Below are positions 1 through 7,162 of a stretch of DNA of 13,329 bases, piece after piece. A program made the translations under genes and the position numbers. The notes beneath the pieces were generated by a model that had not been told where the DNA came from, did not search any database, and saw only the letters and a program-made list of their open reading frames with translations. Position 1 is the stretch's first letter; every line of letters begins with the position of its first letter. This DNA comes from Microcaldota archaeon. Its GTDB lineage: Archaea; Micrarchaeota; Micrarchaeia; Micrarchaeales; CABMGC01. The stretch is taken from the NCBI GenBank assembly GCA_027314465.1, contig DAHVAU010000045.1, positions 1-13,329 on the forward strand, given 5' to 3'.

Positions 1-809
1 AGGGTAAGGGCATAGCATGTTACAGTAGGAGTGCTTGAGAGCTGCTGAGCGGAGAGATCTGCAGTCAATATGCCGTTTGATGTAGCTGTTAGCGACGTGG
101 CAGCAGAGGCAGCACTCTGGAGCGATAAGCCCCCGCTCACAGCCCATTCATTGAATGCGCTTCCGGCCGACGGACTTATGCTCACCGAATAGCTCTTGCC
201 TTTGATCAGGTATACGTACGAGTTTGAGGTGTACGCGGCGCCGTCCACGTATAGGGTGCCTGCTGTGGACGGACTTACTACTAGCTGCACCTTGAAAAGA
301 CTTGCCGTAGATGAGACGTACGTGGTGCCGGTGCCCACAGTGCTGAGCGTTGAGCACGAACCGCCAGTGCACTCGTCATAATGAAGGATGAATCTTGGCT
401 CCTGCTGCGACCCCACCGATGGTGCGTAGCCGGGCATTGTCGCATTGCATATCACAGTGGCGCCAGGCTGCGCTATCGACGGAAGGCATGTGCCAGTGTA
501 GTTGGAATTGGAAGACCCTGGAAAGAAGGATATAGAGTTTGCACTGAACTTCATCTGCTGCCCGAGCTGGTTGGTGAACACCAGGAAGGCATCGGTGGAG
601 CTGGAGCTGCTCGCCATTGCCATCTGAACGCAGTTTATCTGGGCAGTTATAGTGCACGAAGACGGAGTCTGAGTGGAATTGCTGTTTGAGTACATGAGGT
701 ATGCGACAACAGCTATCACAACGACAAGTAAGAGAAGTGCTATTGCAAAAGTCGAGATGTACTCTATAGATGATTGCACTTTTCTTGTACTGGCCTTTCT
801 ATTCGGCAC
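1..809 (-). CDS. Prepilin-like surface protein with class III signal peptide and InlB-B-repeat-like domain (3' partial)
   Basis: Reading from a GTG at 809, the frame stays open for 269 codons to position 1 with no stop, so the C-terminus lies outside the window. The N-terminus is short and basic (residues 1-11). It is followed by Q12-S-S-I-E-Y, matching the archaeal class III prepilin pattern QxSxE, and a strongly hydrophobic segment at about 18-39. Cleavage would fall before Q12. The ectodomain is rich in Ser and Thr with six cysteines (52, 60, 108, 121, 147, 152), which could form disulfides. Residues about 174-252 look like an InlB-B-repeat/bacterial-repeat domain: VSPSTAGTLYVDG, then an aromatic/Trp core (FNEW), then GILTADL. 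A seventh Cys is at 265. The TATA box at about 843-852 and the GGGTTGGGT stretch just before GTG support this start. The pilus ATPase gene lies just upstream on the same strand, so a pilin or pilus-associated adhesin is likely. The family call is from motifs only. Confidence 0.8.
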   Translation of the reverse strand, partial: MPNRKASTRKVQSSIEYISTFAIALLLLVVVIAVVAYLMYSNSNSTQTPSSCTITAQINCVQMAMASSSSSTDAFLVFTNQLGQQMKFSANSISFFPGSSNSNYTGTCLPSIAQPGATVICNATMPGYAPSVGSQQEPRFILHYDECTGGSCSTLSTVGTGTTYVSSTASLFKVQLVVSPSTAGTLYVDGAAYTSNSYVYLIKGKSYSVSISPSAGSAFNEWAVSGGLSLQSAASAATSLTATSNGILTADLSAQQLSSTPTVTCYALT

Positions 810-841
810 TGACCCAACCCTTTTAATGTAAGTTCCTACTA

Positions 842-852
842 AATATTTATAA
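842..852 (-). promoter_or_regulatory. TATA box of the prepilin-like gene
   Basis: On the minus strand the stretch reads ATTATAAATAT, an archaeal box A. Its centre is about 38 bp before the GTG at 809, so transcription would start near 820-823 and leave a leader of roughly 12 nt containing GGGTTGGGT directly before the start codon. Confidence 0.55.
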
Positions 853-863
853 TTCTTCGCATT

Positions 864-878
864 GTGCGCCATGCGCAC
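864..878. repeat. Perfect inverted repeat upstream of the prepilin promoter
   Basis: GTGCGC-cat-GCGCAC: two 6-base arms around 3 bases, lying between the end of the ATPase gene (968) and the prepilin TATA box. It could be a regulator site for the prepilin gene or a hairpin in the 3' end of the ATPase mRNA. It has no T-run directly after it on the minus strand, so a simple terminator is not obvious. Confidence 0.4.
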
Positions 879-967
879 GCACTGCCATCCGAAATACAGC
901 ATTTGAGGTAAACCAGAATGAGAATATTGGGGCATGTGCCTTGAATCGCCTGGGCGTGCAGCGCATT

Positions 968-2287
968 CTACACGTACTCCCCGATGGTGCCCATGCCCTT
1001 GAGGCCTATCCTGTCCATGGCCTTTTCCTGGTCGTCGTAATAATCCCTGCAGAACTCGTTTATGCTGCGCAGATCGCGCACGCCTATCTCATTAAGCCTC
1101 TCAAGAACCTTGGCCCTGCGCTTCTCCTCGCCGATTATCTCAGTAGGAGTGTACCCGGTGGTCCTTGACAGAGTGTCCCTGAACGTCACGCTTGGCAGCA
1201 TCTCCGATGACTGGTGGGTCTTGTAGTCGTACTTGTATAGGTCCGAGAGGAGCACCTGCGTCTCAACCCCCGAGATCTCCGAGACCTGGGTTATCTTCCT
1301 GACCTTCTTCCTGTTCTCGTTTATCTGCGCGACCTCGACAAGAGTGTCCACGAGGGGTACCATGTCCATGTTGATCTTCATCGGGTCGTGCTCGAGCCTT
1401 GTTACCATGTCCCTTGTGCTGTGCGCGTGAAGGGTGCTCATTACGGACTTGCCTATGCTCATTGCAGCCATCATGTCCTTGGCCTCAGCCCCCCTCACTT
1501 CGCCTATGATTATTATGTCAGGGCGCATACGCAGCGCATTTGAGAGCAGGTCCTGTAAGGTCATCTCGGAGCTGGTCTCAAGATTCACGCAGTTCTCCTG
1601 CGTCTTTGTGTTGAGCTCGTAAGTCTCCTCTATGACTACTATGCGCTGCTCGGGCCTGTAGAAGCTGAACATGGCATTGAGCAGAGTGGTCTTTCCTGCT
1701 CCAGGAAGCCCGCCAAGAAGCATGTTCGCAGGCCTCACTCCCAGACCTTCCGAGTACAGCCAGAATCTTGCCGCAAGATTGTAGCTCAGCTCGCCTGCAT
1801 TTATAAGGTCTATCACGCTGTAGGCCACTGGCTTTTGGTTTCTTATCGTTATGGAAGGGCCCATTGGCGAGTCGACTATGTTGCACCTTGAGCCGTTTGG
1901 CAGGTGAACGTCGTATATGTGGCCCTTGGCTGCAAGGCTTGTAGTATACATGTTCAGCTTGCTGACCAGCATGCTCAGCTGCTCGTGGGAGCTTATCCTT
2001 TCTGGGACCTTCATGCTGCCCTGGGCCTTGTGGTAGATGAAGATATTCTCGGTGTTGTTGATCATTATGTCTTCGACGTTGTCATCGTGTATGTACCCGT
2101 CCACTGGATCGAACTTCTGCACGCTGGCAAATATGCTGTCTACTAGCGTCTTGTCGGCAGCAGGGTCCAGCGACTTGACTGCAGCTTCGACGTATGCATA
2201 CAGCTCGGCATCTGTGTGAACGCTGCCAAGCTTTCCGCTCAAGCTCTGGTATACGCGCCACTCGAGTGCCGTGCTGCTAGCTGCCAT
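968..2287 (-). CDS. Type II/IV secretion or pilus-assembly ATPase (VirB11/PulE/TadA family)
   Basis: A 439-residue cytoplasmic hexameric motor ATPase of the kind that drives archaeal pilus or archaellum assembly. An N-terminal domain (about 1-180) precedes the motor core. Walker A GLPGAGKTT is at 193-201 with Lys199. The Asp box IVVIEET is at 216-222 and Walker B DIIIIGEVRG at 257-266. The His box STLHAHS is at 284-290. A charged C-terminal tail of about 110 residues follows. The ATG at 2287 sits about 30 bp after a TATA box. The next gene on this strand is the prepilin-like gene, which fits a pilus role. No polytopic membrane platform protein (TadC/FlaJ type) is adjacent in the visible sequence, so the partner must lie elsewhere. 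Assignment to pilus rather than archaellum or DNA uptake is inferred from the neighbour only. Confidence 0.92.
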   Translation of the reverse strand: MAASSTALEWRVYQSLSGKLGSVHTDAELYAYVEAAVKSLDPAADKTLVDSIFASVQKFDPVDGYIHDDNVEDIMINNTENIFIYHKAQGSMKVPERISSHEQLSMLVSKLNMYTTSLAAKGHIYDVHLPNGSRCNIVDSPMGPSITIRNQKPVAYSVIDLINAGELSYNLAARFWLYSEGLGVRPANMLLGGLPGAGKTTLLNAMFSFYRPEQRIVVIEETYELNTKTQENCVNLETSSEMTLQDLLSNALRMRPDIIIIGEVRGAEAKDMMAAMSIGKSVMSTLHAHSTRDMVTRLEHDPMKINMDMVPLVDTLVEVAQINENRKKVRKITQVSEISGVETQVLLSDLYKYDYKTHQSSEMLPSVTFRDTLSRTTGYTPTEIIGEEKRRAKVLERLNEIGVRDLRSINEFCRDYYDDQEKAMDRIGLKGMGTIGEYV

Positions 2288-2316
2288 CCTTACCCGTTAT
2301 TATCAGTGTAGAAAAG

Positions 2317-2327
2317 CTTTATAAATT
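2317..2327 (-). promoter_or_regulatory. TATA box of the secretion ATPase gene
   Basis: Minus strand AATTTATAAAG, centred about 35 bp before the ATG at 2287. Transcription would begin around 2296, leaving a very short leader that contains GGTAAGG directly before the start codon. Confidence 0.6.
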
Positions 2328-2334
2328 GCTTTAT

Positions 2335-2384
2335 GCAGCGCTGCGCGCAGGCGTAGTCTTATCCTGAGAATCCGACGACAGGAT
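2335..2384. repeat. Palindromes between uS5 and the ATPase gene
   Basis: Three dyads follow the uS5 stop. ATCCTG (2361-2366) pairs with CAGGAT (2379-2384), with the uS5 stop codon at its edge. GCAGCGCTGC (2335-2344) and CTGCGCGCAG (2341-2350) are overlapping perfect 10-base palindromes just upstream of the ATPase TATA box. They may mark the 3' end of the ribosomal mRNA or regulate the ATPase promoter. No strong T-run follows the first hairpin on the minus strand. The function is open. Confidence 0.35.
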
Positions 2385-3046
2385 CAGACCTTCAGAGCCT
2401 CGGAGTTCTTCAGCTCATTGAGGCTCTTTAAGGCGTTGAACACTGCAAGAGCTATGTTGTACTTGTCCCTGGTCCTGCCTCTGGCGAAGGTCCACATGTC
2501 CTTTATGCCTGCCAGATCCAGAACGGTCCTTACAGTTGCGCTTGCAGCAACCCCTACGCCCCTTGGCGCAGGCTTTAGTGTTATCTCCGCGCTGCCACAC
2601 TTCGCCTTGGTAGTGAGAGGAAGGCTGTGCCTTGTGCCGCAGTTGCACTCCCATGACCCGCAGCCGAGCACCACTGAGATCATGTTCTGCTTTGCGTTCC
2701 TTATCCCCGTGCTTATTGCAGGCTTTACCTCTACGTCCTTGCCGACGCCTATGCCTATGTGGCCATTCCTGTCTCCGAGTATCACTGTTGCCCTGTATTT
2801 CTGCTTCCTGTTGTTCTTTGTCATCCTCTGCACAGATGCAATCTCTATCACTTTGTCCTCGAGATCGGGCAGCAGCATGTCTATTATCTCGACTTCCTTT
2901 ATCGGCTTGCCGTATGCGAATATCTGCTCGACAGAGGTTATCTCGCCGTTCTTCACCATCTGGCCTATCTTTGTCCTTGGTTTCCACTCTGCCAGATTGG
3001 ACTTATTGTCTTCGTCGCTATCCCTGTAGAAGCTCTGTCTCAACAT
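2384..3046 (-). CDS. rps5: Small-subunit ribosomal protein uS5
   Basis: A 220-residue uS5, an essential 30S protein near the decoding centre and mRNA entry. The archaeal core is clear: KPRTKIGQMVKNGEITS near the N-terminus, LLPDLED, the RNA-binding region with GDRNGHIGIGVGK, the archaeal cysteine signature CGSWECNCG, and the C-terminal PAPRGVGVAAS and GRTRDKYN stretches. It is the last gene of the ribosomal block. The usual followers uL30, uL15 and SecY are absent, and a pilus ATPase with its own promoter follows instead. I chose ATG 3046, preceded by GAGTGATT in which the uL18 stop TGA is embedded. A GTG at 3052 overlapping that stop would add two residues. Confidence 0.95.
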   Translation of the reverse strand: MLRQSFYRDSDEDNKSNLAEWKPRTKIGQMVKNGEITSVEQIFAYGKPIKEVEIIDMLLPDLEDKVIEIASVQRMTKNNRKQKYRATVILGDRNGHIGIGVGKDVEVKPAISTGIRNAKQNMISVVLGCGSWECNCGTRHSLPLTTKAKCGSAEITLKPAPRGVGVAASATVRTVLDLAGIKDMWTFARGRTRDKYNIALAVFNALKSLNELKNSEALKV

Positions 3047-3048
3047 AA

Positions 3049-3624
3049 TCACTCTTTCATTATCTTATCCTTCACATCTGCGAACGTCTTTCCCAGCCCC
3101 TCGGGTACGAAACCCTCCTTGATGTAGGAGGAGAACAGTTTCTGGTACCTGGCACTATCCTTTGACTTCATCTGCTCTATGTACTTTGAGTCTGACATAT
3201 TGTATGACTTCTCGTCTATGCTAAATGTGCCGTTGATCTTGAGGCCCCCGTCTATGCAGCCTTTTGCGAACACGAAAGGTATGGAACCGCCAACAGGCGA
3301 TGCTATGCCTATGTCCAGGATGTGCTCTCCCTTTGCCGATCCGGCCTTTGCGGCCTTGCGAGCAAGCAGAATGCCGGTGAGGTACGCTGTTGGGCGATTC
3401 GCCCTGCCTGGCCACTTTGCGGCAGACAGTTCCGACGAGTCCGCGTACACAAGCACTCTGTCTCCGCCCGGGCCGTACCTGACTATCTGGCCTATGATCC
3501 TTCTGTTTGTCTTTCGCACGACTACCCTGTCAGAGCCCCCCTTGACAAGCCCCAGTCTCTTTTTGTAGTCTGTGACTGACTCGCGTCTCCTCCTGAACTT
3601 TATATCTTTTATTATCTTCCTCAT
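3049..3624 (-). CDS. rpl18: Large-subunit ribosomal protein uL18
   Basis: A 191-residue archaeal uL18, which binds 5S rRNA together with uL5 in the central protuberance. The N-terminal FRRRRESVTDYKKRLGLVKGG matches the conserved archaeal RNA-binding start, and KSKDSARYQKLFSSYIKEG and PEGLGK near the end match the family C-terminus. The length suits archaeal uL18. An in-frame start at 3657 would add 11 residues and overlap eL19. I prefer ATG 3624, five bases after the eL19 stop and preceded by GAGTGAGC, in which that stop is part of the ribosome-binding site. Its stop overlaps the start region of uS5. Confidence 0.95.
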   Translation of the reverse strand: MRKIIKDIKFRRRRESVTDYKKRLGLVKGGSDRVVVRKTNRRIIGQIVRYGPGGDRVLVYADSSELSAAKWPGRANRPTAYLTGILLARKAAKAGSAKGEHILDIGIASPVGGSIPFVFAKGCIDGGLKINGTFSIDEKSYNMSDSKYIEQMKSKDSARYQKLFSSYIKEGFVPEGLGKTFADVKDKIMKE

Positions 3625-3628
3625 CCGC

Positions 3629-4120
3629 TCACTCGTAGTCCTTGCGTATCCTCTCATTTATCTGCTTGAGCTCTTCCTCGCTCACCTGTATGCCCTGCTC
3701 CCTCATGTGCAGTAGCATCTGCGCCTTGTTGGCGTACTGGTTCCCCTTTATGTGCCTGTAATAATCATGGAACACCGTGGTGTTTATCTTCTTCATGGAC
3801 TTTAGTTCCTTGAGAAGCCTGCGCTGCGAGCGTATCTTCTTCTCCCACAGCCTGCCTGTCCTGGCATGGCGCGTGCCTCTTCTCCTTCCAGGGCCCCTGC
3901 TGCGTCCCTCTGACCTTGCAACTCTGAGCTTCTTTGACCTTGAGCTCTTGTTGTGCTTCTCTTTTATCGCGTAGATCTTGCCTTCCTTGACCAGCCTTCT
4001 TATGTCCTCCTTTGTAAGAGCCTTCGCTGCGTCCTGCAGCGCGTCGGGCCTTATTCTAACTGCGCTCTCGCCCCTGTCAAGGACGTATGCGCCTGCCCTC
4101 TTTGCGAATCTTATGCTCAT
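3629..4120 (-). CDS. rpl19e: Large-subunit ribosomal protein eL19
   Basis: A 163-residue eL19, found in archaea and eukaryotes but not bacteria, so the gene fixes the domain. The order is typical: an N-terminal helical part (FAKRAGAYVLDRG, RIRPDALQDAAKALTKEDIR), a very basic central arm with GRSRGPGRRRGTRHAR, then a helical end with LWEKKIRSQRRLLKELK and YYRHIKGNQYANKAQ. The length is ordinary for archaea. The start ATG 4120 lies close after the eL32 stop, in AGGTAAGATC, where the stop TAA falls inside the likely ribosome-binding site. Confidence 0.95.
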   Translation of the reverse strand: MSIRFAKRAGAYVLDRGESAVRIRPDALQDAAKALTKEDIRRLVKEGKIYAIKEKHNKSSRSKKLRVARSEGRSRGPGRRRGTRHARTGRLWEKKIRSQRRLLKELKSMKKINTTVFHDYYRHIKGNQYANKAQMLLHMREQGIQVSEEELKQINERIRKDYE

Positions 4121-4124
4121 GATC

Positions 4125-4478
4125 TTACCTGTTCAATACCTTTATGCCCTGCTCGTCTGCTGTCTTAAGCAGCTGCTGCCTCTTCCTCTCTGAGAGCGTA
4201 TGTGAGAACTTGGCCGCATGCCCTGGCATGGATAGCACTGAAAGCAGCTCCTGCCTGTTGTGCACCACCAGCTCAAACGATCCGTCAGGCCTTGCATATC
4301 TCACTGCATCGCTGTTCTTGTAGCCTATCTTTGGCACTGGGCCGCGGTTCTGCTTCTTTACCCTCCTCTTGTTGTCTATACCGCGCTGCTTCCTCCATCT
4401 GGCCTTGACCCTGCTGCGCCCTACTACACCGTAGTTTGGTACCCTGAACTTCATCCTTGGCCTCTTGCTTGCGGTCAT
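4125..4478 (-). CDS. rpl32e: Large-subunit ribosomal protein eL32
   Basis: A 117-residue eL32, an archaeal/eukaryotic 50S protein. The conserved core is visible: RVKARWRKQRGIDNKRR, the basic KKQNRGPVPKIGYKNSDAVR, and the LVVHN motif. It is compact, with only a short N-terminal extension. Three in-frame ATGs stand at 4487, 4484 and 4478. The first overlaps the uL6 stop. The Shine-Dalgarno GAGGA ends at 4488, leaving 0, 3 or 9 bases, so I chose 4478 on spacing. The longer forms cannot be excluded. Confidence 0.9.
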   Translation of the reverse strand: MTASKRPRMKFRVPNYGVVGRSRVKARWRKQRGIDNKRRVKKQNRGPVPKIGYKNSDAVRYARPDGSFELVVHNRQELLSVLSMPGHAAKFSHTLSERKRQQLLKTADEQGIKVLNR

Positions 4479-4483
4479 AAACA

Positions 4484-5008
4484 TCATTCCTCATTTGCGA
4501 CGTACAGCCCGTCCTGGAACACGCGCGTGTCGTATCCGCGGGCGTAGCATCCCCTTCTTATGTTAGCCACTGTCTGCCCTACCTCGTACTTGTCAATGCC
4601 CTTTATCGTAACGTCCTGCCCCTTTACCTCCACCTTTGTAGCCCCCACTATATCTACCTCCCTTGGGACTTTCTCGCCGAAAAGGTTCTTCAGGTATATG
4701 TGGCCGGGCTTTACCTCTATCGATGTTGGGAAGTGGGCGAAGAGCACCTTCATCTTCACTTCCACCCCGTCCTGCACGCCCTTAATGGTGTCCTTGAGCA
4801 CGCTGTTGAATGCCTGCGCTGCGAGAGCGGACTTCTTCGCCAGCTTCTTGTTCGTTGTTCCGCTTATCGTGACCTTGGAACCGCTTACGCTCACGCTCAC
4901 GAATTTGGCGTTCGTCTTCTTGACAGTAGATCCAAGCTTGCCCTTGACAGTAACATCGTCGCCGTTTACTGTCACGGTCACTGCACTTGGTATCTCGATC
5001 TCGTACAT
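4484..5008 (-). CDS. rpl6: Large-subunit ribosomal protein uL6
   Basis: A 174-residue uL6, which sits near the factor-binding site of the 50S subunit. Two tandem uL6 folds are seen: VTVTVNGDDVTVKGKLG (N-terminal repeat) and the C-terminal repeat with TKVEVKGQDVTIKGIDKYEVGQTVANIR. The archaeal features VLFAHFPTSIEVKPGHIYLKNLFGEKVPR lie between them. The length is normal. ATG 5008 lies 10 bases after the uS8 stop, and the stop overlaps the eL32 start region. The ribosome-binding site (GAATC) is weak compared with neighbouring genes. Confidence 0.95.
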   Translation of the reverse strand: MYEIEIPSAVTVTVNGDDVTVKGKLGSTVKKTNAKFVSVSVSGSKVTISGTTNKKLAKKSALAAQAFNSVLKDTIKGVQDGVEVKMKVLFAHFPTSIEVKPGHIYLKNLFGEKVPREVDIVGATKVEVKGQDVTIKGIDKYEVGQTVANIRRGCYARGYDTRVFQDGLYVANEE

Positions 5009-5018
5009 GATGATTCAA

Positions 5019-5402
5019 CTAATATACGTAAGCTATAAGCCTTCCGCCGGTGTGCCTCTCCCTTGCCTCCCTGTTGGTCATTATGCCCACAGGGGTCGAC
5101 ACTATGAGTATGCCGAAATCCTTGCTTGGTATGTACCTTGTCTCGTAGCGCTGCAGGTCCTCTACCGATACGGGGTATCTTGGCTTTATCACGCCTATGT
5201 CGTTTATCCTCTTGGAGAGGGTTATCTTTACGCTGGCGAACTTGCCGGCCTTGAACTCCTCGTACTCCTTTACGTAGCTGTTCTGCTTCATCTTCTCCAG
5301 AACCGACTTGAGCAGCTTGGTGGACGGTACGACGCACTCGTACATGCCTGCGTTCTCGTACACCTTTATCTTGTTTATTGCGTCAGCGAATACATCTACC
5401 AT
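5019..5402 (-). CDS. rps8: Small-subunit ribosomal protein uS8
   Basis: A 127-residue uS8, a primary 16S rRNA binder in the 30S platform. Matching regions are DVFADAINKIKVYENAG at the N-terminus, ISEY-like central residues (YVKEYEEFKAGKF), INDIGVIKPRYPV, and the C-terminal core KDFGILIVSTPVGIMTNREA, which contains the characteristic STPVGIMT. The length is usual for archaea. The start at 5402 is four bases after the uS14 stop, within GGTTGATATC. Confidence 0.95.
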   Translation of the reverse strand: MVDVFADAINKIKVYENAGMYECVVPSTKLLKSVLEKMKQNSYVKEYEEFKAGKFASVKITLSKRINDIGVIKPRYPVSVEDLQRYETRYIPSKDFGILIVSTPVGIMTNREARERHTGGRLIAYVY

Positions 5403-5406
5403 GATA

Positions 5407-5565
5407 TCAACCGAACTTCTCGAAACCTATGTCAGGGCCTACCTCCCTGAAGCATCTCCTGCACACATACAGCTTGTACGACCTTAGCAGCCCCCTTGAA
5501 GTCCCGCACATCCTGCACTTCCTCTTGCCGCGGCCCTTGAGTTTAAGATCGTAGCTCACTGCCAT
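5407..5565 (-). CDS. rps14: Small-subunit ribosomal protein uS14 (zinc-binding form)
   Basis: A short gene of 52 codons plus TGA filling the gap between uL5 and uS8. The product starts MAVSYDLKLKGRGKRKCRMC and contains two CxxC pairs (C17-x2-C20 and C35-x2-C38), the zinc ribbon of archaeal uS14, followed by FREVGPDIGFEKFG, close to the conserved family end. It belongs in the 30S head next to uS3 and uS19. Length and position between uL5 and uS8 are exactly as expected. The ATG at 5565 lies 7 bases after the uL5 stop. Confidence 0.95.
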   Translation of the reverse strand: MAVSYDLKLKGRGKRKCRMCGTSRGLLRSYKLYVCRRCFREVGPDIGFEKFG

Positions 5566-5572
5566 ATAATCA

Positions 5573-6100
5573 TCATGATTCAGCGCCTACCTTGGCGCCA
5601 AGGTTCTTCTCCACGTACTGCACTATCTCCTCCCTTGGAATTGACTTGTGCTGCAGCCCTGCCTTTGACCTCTTGCGCTTTCGAAGCTCCACCCTCCTGC
5701 CCATTCTTGAGAATGATGCATTCACGTTGAGCCCGAGCATGCCTATCTTCGGATCGTACTTGACTCCTGAGAAGTATATGTACTCGCTGACACCGAAGCT
5801 CAGCGAGTTGTTTGCAATTGCGCTGGGCTTAAGCGCGCCGTCGTTTGCCTCAAGAGCCCTCTTGAGCATGTCGAGCGCTTCCTTGTTCCTGAGAGTTACC
5901 ATCGCGCCTATTACCTGGCCTTTCCTGAGCTTAAGTTCTGGCTCCCTCTTCTTAGATACAGTAGGTACCGGCTTGTGGCCCGTAAGCTTTTCCAGGAGCA
6001 TGCGCGCATTTGGGGCAATGTCCTCGTTGGAGCCTATGCCTATGTTGAGCACTACCTTGTCAACGCGTATCTCCCTCATGTGATTATTGCCTTCAACCAT
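5573..6100 (-). CDS. rpl5: Large-subunit ribosomal protein uL5
   Basis: A 175-residue uL5, which binds 5S rRNA and contacts the P-site tRNA. Seen are MREIRVDKVVLNIGIGSNED at the N-terminus, the family motif LTGHKPVPTVSKKREPELKLRKGQVIGAMVTLR, FGVSEYIYFSGVKYDPKIGMLGL and a basic C-terminal stretch (RRVELRKRKRSKAG). The open frame extends to 6160, but that start would overlap eS4 by about 60 bases and adds a non-conserved leader. ATG 6100 has GGTG at 6107-6110 eight bases upstream and begins right after the eS4 stop. M8 (6079) is a further alternative. Confidence 0.94.
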   Translation of the reverse strand: MVEGNNHMREIRVDKVVLNIGIGSNEDIAPNARMLLEKLTGHKPVPTVSKKREPELKLRKGQVIGAMVTLRNKEALDMLKRALEANDGALKPSAIANNSLSFGVSEYIYFSGVKYDPKIGMLGLNVNASFSRMGRRVELRKRKRSKAGLQHKSIPREEIVQYVEKNLGAKVGAES

Positions 6101-6101
6101 A

Positions 6102-6782
6102 TCAAGCACCAACTGCCATGACGTTGTCAAGGAGGGTCTCCTTCTTGCCACCCTTGCCATCTATCTCCACTATAGCAGGCCTAACAGCAGTGCCCGGCCT
6201 TATCTCGCTTATAGTGCCGCCCTCAGAGGCGTGCACTCCACGTATGACCAGGTAGCTTGCGCCCTTCTCTAGCTTTATAACTGCGCTTACCTTTCCGTCC
6301 TTGACCTTAACAGAATCGTTAACCTTTACGCCTTTTGCCGATTGCACTACTGATCCGTTGTACAGCCTTATCATCTCCTTGTTACCCTTTGAGACGTACT
6401 TGCCTATAACCTTGAACACCTGCTCAGAAGTGGCAGTAGACTTCTCTATATTCACCACGCCCTTCCTGCCTACGCCTATCCTGTAGTGCTCGTTGCCCTC
6501 CCTGAACTTCAGCACGTCTCCGAACCCAAGGGGGTATCTGAAGTCCCTGATCACCTTGCCATTGACTTCCACGCTTCCTGAGCCAAGCACTATCTTCGCC
6601 TCCTTTGTGCTGCCGACCACGCCAAGCTTCTCCTTGAGCACAGTTGCCAGGGCTATCGAAGTTGCAGAGGTGTGCCTGCCTGCATTGGGCTTTATTATGT
6701 ATGGATTGACCTTTCGTTCGACATGCTGGTACCTGGGCGATGCCAGCCTCTTCACATGTCTATCGTTTCCCTTGTTTCCCAT
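6102..6782 (-). CDS. rps4e: Small-subunit ribosomal protein eS4
   Basis: A 226-residue eS4, restricted to archaea and eukaryotes. It opens with MGNKGNDRHVKRLASPRYQ, the conserved family N-terminus. An S4-type RNA-binding region follows (KEAKIVLGSGSVEVNGKVIRD, FGDVLKF), then a KOW-like part near YLVIRGVHASEGGTISEI. An in-frame GTG at 6791 would add three residues, but that GTG is part of GTGATC, the Shine-Dalgarno site of ATG 6782, which also contains the uL24 stop. I therefore chose 6782. The length is somewhat short of many archaeal homologues but all regions are present. Confidence 0.95.
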   Translation of the reverse strand: MGNKGNDRHVKRLASPRYQHVERKVNPYIIKPNAGRHTSATSIALATVLKEKLGVVGSTKEAKIVLGSGSVEVNGKVIRDFRYPLGFGDVLKFREGNEHYRIGVGRKGVVNIEKSTATSEQVFKVIGKYVSKGNKEMIRLYNGSVVQSAKGVKVNDSVKVKDGKVSAVIKLEKGASYLVIRGVHASEGGTISEIRPGTAVRPAIVEIDGKGGKKETLLDNVMAVGA

Positions 6783-6785
6783 ACA

Positions 6786-6791
6786 GATCAC
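6786..6791 (-). promoter_or_regulatory. Shine-Dalgarno GTGATC of eS4 containing the uL24 stop codon
   Basis: GTGATC matches the archaeal 16S 3' end (complement of GATCAC) and lies 3 bases before ATG 6782. Its internal TGA is the stop codon of uL24. It decides the eS4 start against the in-frame GTG at 6791. Confidence 0.65.
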
Positions 6792-7162
6792 TTGCTTGAC
6801 TTCAGAGAGTCTATCTCAGCCTTCCGGTTCTTGTCCGTCAGGTCGAGTTCCATAAGATATACGTTGCACGCTGGAATCCCCACGAGAATATCCTTGTTCT
6901 TGGAGTCCTTCTTTGACACTCCTTCTATAAGTATCTTGCCTGTTCCCAGACTAACGCTCGAAACCTTGCCTGATTTGCCCCTATTGTCGCCCGTCATTAC
7001 CTTTGCCGTGTCGCCGCGCCTCACCTCTATGCTCCTGCGCTTTATGCCCAGGGTCTTGGCCAGATCCTTAGAGATGTGGGCATTGACAAAGTTCTGCCTG
7101 AGATGCATTGGTGCGTTCTTCCTGAATTTCCTCTGCTTCCTTGGCTTTGAGCTGCTTATCAT
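6788..7162 (-). CDS. rpl24: Large-subunit ribosomal protein uL24
   Basis: A 124-residue uL24, which starts 50S assembly and lies near the exit tunnel. SSSKPRKQRKFRKNAPMHLRQNFVNAHISKDL is the archaeal N-terminus, followed by the KOW motif (RRGDTAKVMTGDNRGKSGKV) and the end region NVYLMELDLTDKNRKAEI. In-frame starts also exist at 7168 (ATG) and 7171 (TTG). The conserved sequence begins just after 7162, so I prefer that ATG. The stretch TGATGTTTATGA at this start recurs at the eL32 start. Confidence 0.93.
   Translation of the reverse strand: MISSSKPRKQRKFRKNAPMHLRQNFVNAHISKDLAKTLGIKRRSIEVRRGDTAKVMTGDNRGKSGKVSSVSLGTGKILIEGVSKKDSKNKDILVGIPACNVYLMELDLTDKNRKAEIDSLKSSK

Noticed and set aside
376..657. 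Minus-strand open frames at 376-657 and 148-372 as separate small genes
   Set aside because: They are out of frame with the 269-codon prepilin-like frame, which has a signal peptide, a membrane helix, a domain pattern and a promoter.
3625..3657. Longer uL18 from 3657
   Set aside because: It overlaps the eL19 end, and the conserved N-terminus begins after ATG 3624.
4560..5450. Open frame of 296 codons on the plus strand
   Set aside because: It lies opposite uL6, uS8 and uS14, which are certain. Its composition is that of a reverse-strand shadow and it shows no known motif.
6101..6160. Longer uL5 from 6160
   Set aside because: It would overlap eS4 by about 60 bases and adds a non-conserved leader. 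ATG 6100 has GGTG at good distance.
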